Assembly: GCA_002299675.1 (NCBI GenBank)
Contig: DBOW01000069.1
Location: forward strand, 1-7,748
DNA length: 7,748 bases
Direction of reading: 5' to 3'
From: Solobacterium sp. UBA636
Lineage (GTDB): Bacteria; Bacillota_I; Bacilli_A; Erysipelotrichales; Erysipelotrichaceae
This document shows, piece by piece, positions 5,939-7,748 of the stretch. The number at the start of each line of letters is the position of its first letter. The first letter of the stretch is position 1. The position numbers and the translations under genes were made by a program. The notes below the pieces were generated by a model. The model was not told the DNA's origin. It made no database searches and saw only the letters and a list, made by a program, of their open reading frames with translations.

Positions 5939-5947
5939 TGATATAAT
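5939..5947 (+). promoter_or_regulatory. Extended -10 promoter of fic, flanked by an 8-bp inverted repeat
   Basis: TGATATAAT is a perfect extended -10. The predicted start near 5954 leaves a leader of about 15 nt that contains AAGG (5956-5959), 9 nt from the ATG. TCTCATAT (5932-5939) and its complement ATATGAGA (5967-5974) bracket the -10, ribosome site and start codon. Confidence 0.55.
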
Positions 5948-5968
5948 CTCATCATAAGGTTCCTAGAT

Positions 5969-6700
5969 ATGAGATATGAAACTTTATTTCAAAAAAAGGA
6001 GAAACTACATCAGATTCTCAAAAAAATACCAAAAGAAGCGCTAGATAGTTTTGAGCGCAGCTTTGATGTTGAATATACACATAATTCCACCGCAATAGAA
6101 GGCAACACTTTAACACTTATACAGACTAAGGCAATTATTGAAGATGGCATCTCTGTTGGCGGTAAAACGCTTAGAGAAATTTTTGAAGTTACTAACCACG
6201 CAAAAGCTTTTTCCTATGTAAAGGAAAGTGTATCTAAAAATCTTCCTTTAGATGAAGCTACAACAAAAGATATTCATGCACTCCTGATGGAAAACATTAT
6301 CATTGGAGGCATATACAGAAATGTTGAGGTTCGTATTACTGGAGCTGGCTTTAACCCACCAACTCCAAACGAAATGTATCGACAAATAAAAGATTTCTTT
6401 GCCACTCTTCCATACCGCACCGATTTAAATCCAATTGAACTTGCAGCCTATACACATGCTGAATTTGTAAAAATACATCCCTTCATTGATGGAAACGGAC
6501 GTACTTCACGTATGTTGATGAACTACCAGCTTATGAAAAACGGTTATCTCCCTGTATCTATTGCCAAAGAAAACCGCCTTGAATACTTTGATGCCCTTGA
6601 AGCCTATGCCACAAATGACAATCTTATGCCATTTGCGGAAATGATTGCCTCACTTGAGGAAAAAAGACTTGATGAGTATCTATCGATATGCAAACAATAA
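5969..6700 (+). CDS. fic: Fic domain protein, class II (AMP-transferase)
   Basis: This 243-aa cytosolic protein carries the full Fic signature HPFIDGNGRTSR at 170-181, with catalytic H170, the anion-binding GNGR loop and R181. Fic enzymes usually move AMP from ATP to a Ser, Thr or Tyr hydroxyl on a target protein. The N-terminal helix has the inhibitory motif S40-TAI-E44-G45, matching (S/T)xxxE(G/N). Its glutamate blocks productive ATP binding, so this is a self-inhibited class II Fic. The target-docking flap is GGIYRNVEVRITGAGFNPPT (about 113-132). No separate antitoxin is expected for class II and none adjoins it. The length is that of a minimal Fic protein with no extra DNA-binding domain. 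AAGG 9 nt upstream supports the ATG at 5969. It is the only intact gene between 5140 and 7495. The target is unknown. Confidence 0.93.
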   Translation: MRYETLFQKKEKLHQILKKIPKEALDSFERSFDVEYTHNSTAIEGNTLTLIQTKAIIEDGISVGGKTLREIFEVTNHAKAFSYVKESVSKNLPLDEATTKDIHALLMENIIIGGIYRNVEVRITGAGFNPPTPNEMYRQIKDFFATLPYRTDLNPIELAAYTHAEFVKIHPFIDGNGRTSRMLMNYQLMKNGYLPVSIAKENRLEYFDALEAYATNDNLMPFAEMIASLEEKRLDEYLSICKQ

Positions 6701-6702
6701 AC

Positions 6703-6726
6703 CTGCTGATTTTTCGGATTTAGCAG
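6703..6726 (+). terminator. Weak hairpin after fic
   Basis: CTGCT (6703-6707) pairs with AGCAG (6722-6726), extended by a G-T and an A-T pair, around a 10-nt loop. It begins 2 nt after the fic stop. No clean U-tract follows, so termination may rest on the second hairpin at 6741-6769. Confidence 0.35.
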
Positions 6727-6740
6727 CTTAACATCATTTT

Positions 6741-6769
6741 AAACGAAATATATTAATAATATTTCGTTT
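6741..6769. terminator. AT-rich 11-bp hairpin in the fic convergent spacer
   Basis: AAACGAAATAT (6741-6751) pairs perfectly with ATATTTCGTTT (6759-6769) around the loop ATTAATA. It is low in GC. On the plus strand a T-rich tail follows, so it could end fic transcripts, but its right arm is also the first unit of the 11-bp repeat array, so it may be a protein-binding site instead. Confidence 0.45.
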
Positions 6770-6805
6770 TAGTTTCGCTTTTATTTCGTTGCATTTTCGC
6801 TTAAA
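6762..6805. repeat. Four 11-bp tandem repeats with core TTTCGYT
   Basis: TTTCG recurs at 6762, 6773, 6784 and 6795, exactly 11 bp apart: units TTTCGTTTTAG, TTTCGCTTTTA, TTTCGTTGCAT and TTTCGCTTAAA. The direct repeat TTAAACGAAAT (6739-6749 and 6801-6811) flanks the array. Spacing near one helical turn places every core on the same face of DNA. The array fills the gap between the converging ends of fic and the broken gene at 6814. Confidence 0.65.
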
Positions 6806-6813
6806 CGAAATTT

Positions 6814-7129
6814 CTATTTCTTCCTCAGCTTGGTCCAGTTAAGCATCGAGGCAATATACTTATCTATTTCATTTCCTGAAACACCAAAAATGTCACCATA
6901 CTGATTCTCATAAACATAATCTGCTCTTACATCACACTCAACCGTATTGCCATATAAACCGGTATAGCTGTTTACACCCCCTCACAGCTTGCGAATAGTT
7001 TGAACTCATGTGGTCAAAGGCATTACTCCTTCTATTCCAGGAATCCATTATTCCGGCTGAAATTTCTGCATTGTTCCTTGATATCTTCTTGCTTAACTCA
7101 CCCTGACGTCTTATATTATTCATCTGCAT
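6814..7129 (-). pseudogene. Frameshifted C-terminal part of an unrecognised protein gene
   Basis: The minus strand starts MQMNNIRRQGELSKKISRNN and reads to SSNYSQAVRG, then derails at a run of five C on the plus strand (6977-6981, G5 on the coding strand). Removing one G continues it as VNSYTGLYGNTVECDVRADY, VYENQYGDIFGVSGNEIDKY and IASMLNWTKLRKK with TAG. The composite is 104 aa. The pattern of a basic helical part followed by a short beta-rich end, with WNRRSNAFD and RGVNSYTG, resembles the C-termini of larger exported or lipoprotein-like hypothetical proteins. A stop lies one codon before the ATG and there is no ribosome site, so the N-terminal part is probably missing as well. Function unknown. 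Confidence 0.6.
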
Positions 7130-7186
7130 ATTCTATATTTTTCTGCTTAGGGTTTTATAAAGCCAAAGTAAAAATTAGTAACATTT

Positions 7187-7219
7187 TTGTATAGATATCA
7201 TATTACTAAATATGATATC
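7187..7219 (+). promoter_or_regulatory. hicB promoter overlapped by a perfect 11-bp inverted-repeat operator
   Basis: GATATCATATT (7194-7204) and AATATGATATC (7209-7219) are perfect complements around ACTA. They cover the spacer and the -10 TATGAT (7211-7216) of a promoter whose -35 is TTGTAT (7187-7192), at 18-bp spacing. HicAB operons are autorepressed through such palindromes, so this is read as the old toxin-antitoxin operator. Confidence 0.6.
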
Positions 7220-7244
7220 ATCAATGCATAGGCAGATAACGTAT

Positions 7245-7462
7245 ATGAAAGATTTAAATTACTATCTATCTCTTCCATACCGCATGGAACTTACTCCAGA
7301 TAAGCCGGAAGGAGACTTTGTCGTGTCATTTCCTGCCCTTCCTGGCTGTTTAAGCTGTGGAGAAACCATTGAAGAAGCTATTACTTTGGAAATGATGCCA
7401 AAATGGCCTGGCTTGAAACCTCACTTGAACAGGGCATGATCATTAATGAACCAGTTGTTTAA
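7245..7462 (+). pseudogene. hicB: HicB-like antitoxin relic, frameshifted and without HicA
   Basis: MKDLNYYLSLPYRMELTPDK followed by FVVSFPALPGCLSCGETIEEAI is the partial RNase H-like fold typical of HicB, the protein that binds and blocks the HicA mRNA interferase. After ACT TTG the frame is lost near 7386-7390. Restoring one G gives TLGNDAKMAWLETSLEQGMI then INEPVV and TAA at 7460, the usual HicB continuation. The uncorrected frame ends at 7439. Even corrected, it has only 72 aa and lacks the C-terminal ribbon-helix-helix or helix-turn-helix that full HicB uses to bind its operator. No hicA-like frame exists on either side, and a terminator follows at once. The start at 7245 is preferred to the in-frame ATG at 7212, which lies inside the promoter. 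Confidence 0.75.
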
Positions 7463-7494
7463 AAAAGAGAAGAATTAAACTTCTCTTTTTTAAA
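7458..7494. terminator. Strong bidirectional terminator between hicB relic and the membrane protein gene
   Basis: AAAAAAGAGAAG (7461-7472) pairs perfectly with CTTCTCTTTTTT (7480-7491) around AATTAAA, extendable by three more pairs. Both orientations have an A-tract before and a T-tract after the stem. It begins at the hicB stop codon and ends at the stop of the minus-strand gene. Confidence 0.85.
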
Positions 7495-7748
7495 TTACGA
7501 AATATGAATAATCAGCACATAGGCCAGAACCACACAGATACAGATAACCATACAGAGCAGCGCGAACGATAAAGTATCGGAAAGCTCATGCGTAGTCATA
7601 GAAATAGTTCGATTGGCCTTATAGACCTTTCTGGCAATCTCATCATCATCGTTGCCTTTAATTCTGTCAAACAGATGAGCAAGCTTGTAGGTAAAACTGT
7701 CATAGACAAGATCAGTATGGAATACCTTTGTCTCCTTATAGACCGTTA
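7495..7748 (-). CDS. Membrane protein of unknown family, C-terminal part (runs off right edge)
   Basis: The last 83 residues are visible, starting TVYKETKVFHTDLVYDSFTY and ending with one hydrophobic segment of about 24 residues (LSFALLCMVICICVVLAYVL then IIHIS) before TAA. The segment before it is charged and helical (DRIKGNDDDEIARKVYKANR). A single C-terminal membrane helix after a cytosolic linker would fit a tail of a multi-pass membrane complex subunit or a tail-anchored protein. I cannot choose between these and name no family. The frame, stop and terminator context are convincing for a real gene. Confidence 0.65.
   Translation of the reverse strand, partial: TVYKETKVFHTDLVYDSFTYKLAHLFDRIKGNDDDEIARKVYKANRTISMTTHELSDTLSFALLCMVICICVVLAYVLIIHIS

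Noticed and set aside
5701..5955. Minus-strand 84-aa open frame rich in Phe, Cys, Ile and Lys
   Set aside because: It is the complement of the frameshifted plus-strand remnant and has no ribosome site; the composition is typical of antisense reading.
7000..7194. Plus-strand 64-aa open frame
   Set aside because: It runs opposite the broken minus-strand gene and into the hicB promoter, with no start signal or family likeness.
6408..7275. 15-nt identity CTCTTCCATACCGCA in fic and hicB
   Set aside because: Both encode LPYR in conserved family positions; chance convergence over a short AT-rich match is enough.
1..7748. tRNA or rRNA genes
   Set aside because: I saw no TTCRANNC arm with matching acceptor stem and no rRNA-like stretch.

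Overview
The window is AT-rich DNA with strong AGGAG-type ribosome sites and extended -10 promoters. Its TrmH-type methylase, AIM24 protein, Cof-type phosphatase, methyltransferase-STAS protein and HicB relic resemble those of low-GC Firmicutes. A Clostridia/Lachnospiraceae-like (Butyrivibrio-type) anaerobe is my best guess, inferred from protein resemblance only, since no marker gene is present.

Left part (1-3463), conserved chromosomal genes: the 5' part of an RNA 2'-O-methyltransferase gene on the minus strand runs off the left edge. It diverges from an AIM24/TIGR00266 gene (276-983). That gene converges on a HAD-IIB (Cof-type) phosphatase (1001-1843, minus), whose last codons and stop lie inside the shared terminator hairpin. 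An intergenic stretch with three diverged 33-bp tandem repeats and a terminator follows. Next comes a SAM-methyltransferase plus STAS-domain gene on the minus strand (3400-2131), apparently one 422-aa protein now split by a one-base frameshift near 2860.

Middle (about 3560-5220), a TnpB-type element: a lone 498-aa TnpB/OrfB RuvC nuclease gene with its own extended -10 promoter. All three RuvC acidic residues are present, but every zinc-finger cysteine has been lost. The 3' end runs into a compact set of nested hairpins that looks like the right end/omega RNA (reRNA) of such elements. A near-consensus promoter points back antisense into it. No tnpA is present.

Right part (5220-7748), a graveyard around one intact gene: a headless minus-strand gene tail (5418-5708) abuts a frameshifted plus-strand remnant (5710-5907). 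Then come an intact class II Fic AMP-transferase (5969-6700), a convergent spacer with four exact-period 11-bp repeats, and another minus-strand tail broken in a C5/G5 run (6814-7129). A HicB-like antitoxin relic with one missing base and no hicA (7245-7462) follows, still fronted by a perfect 11-bp inverted repeat over its promoter. A strong bidirectional terminator separates it from the C-terminus of a membrane protein that runs off the right edge (minus). The strongest leads are the zinc-finger-less TnpB with its RNA-like 3' end, the split methyltransferase-STAS gene and the two short-period repeat arrays.
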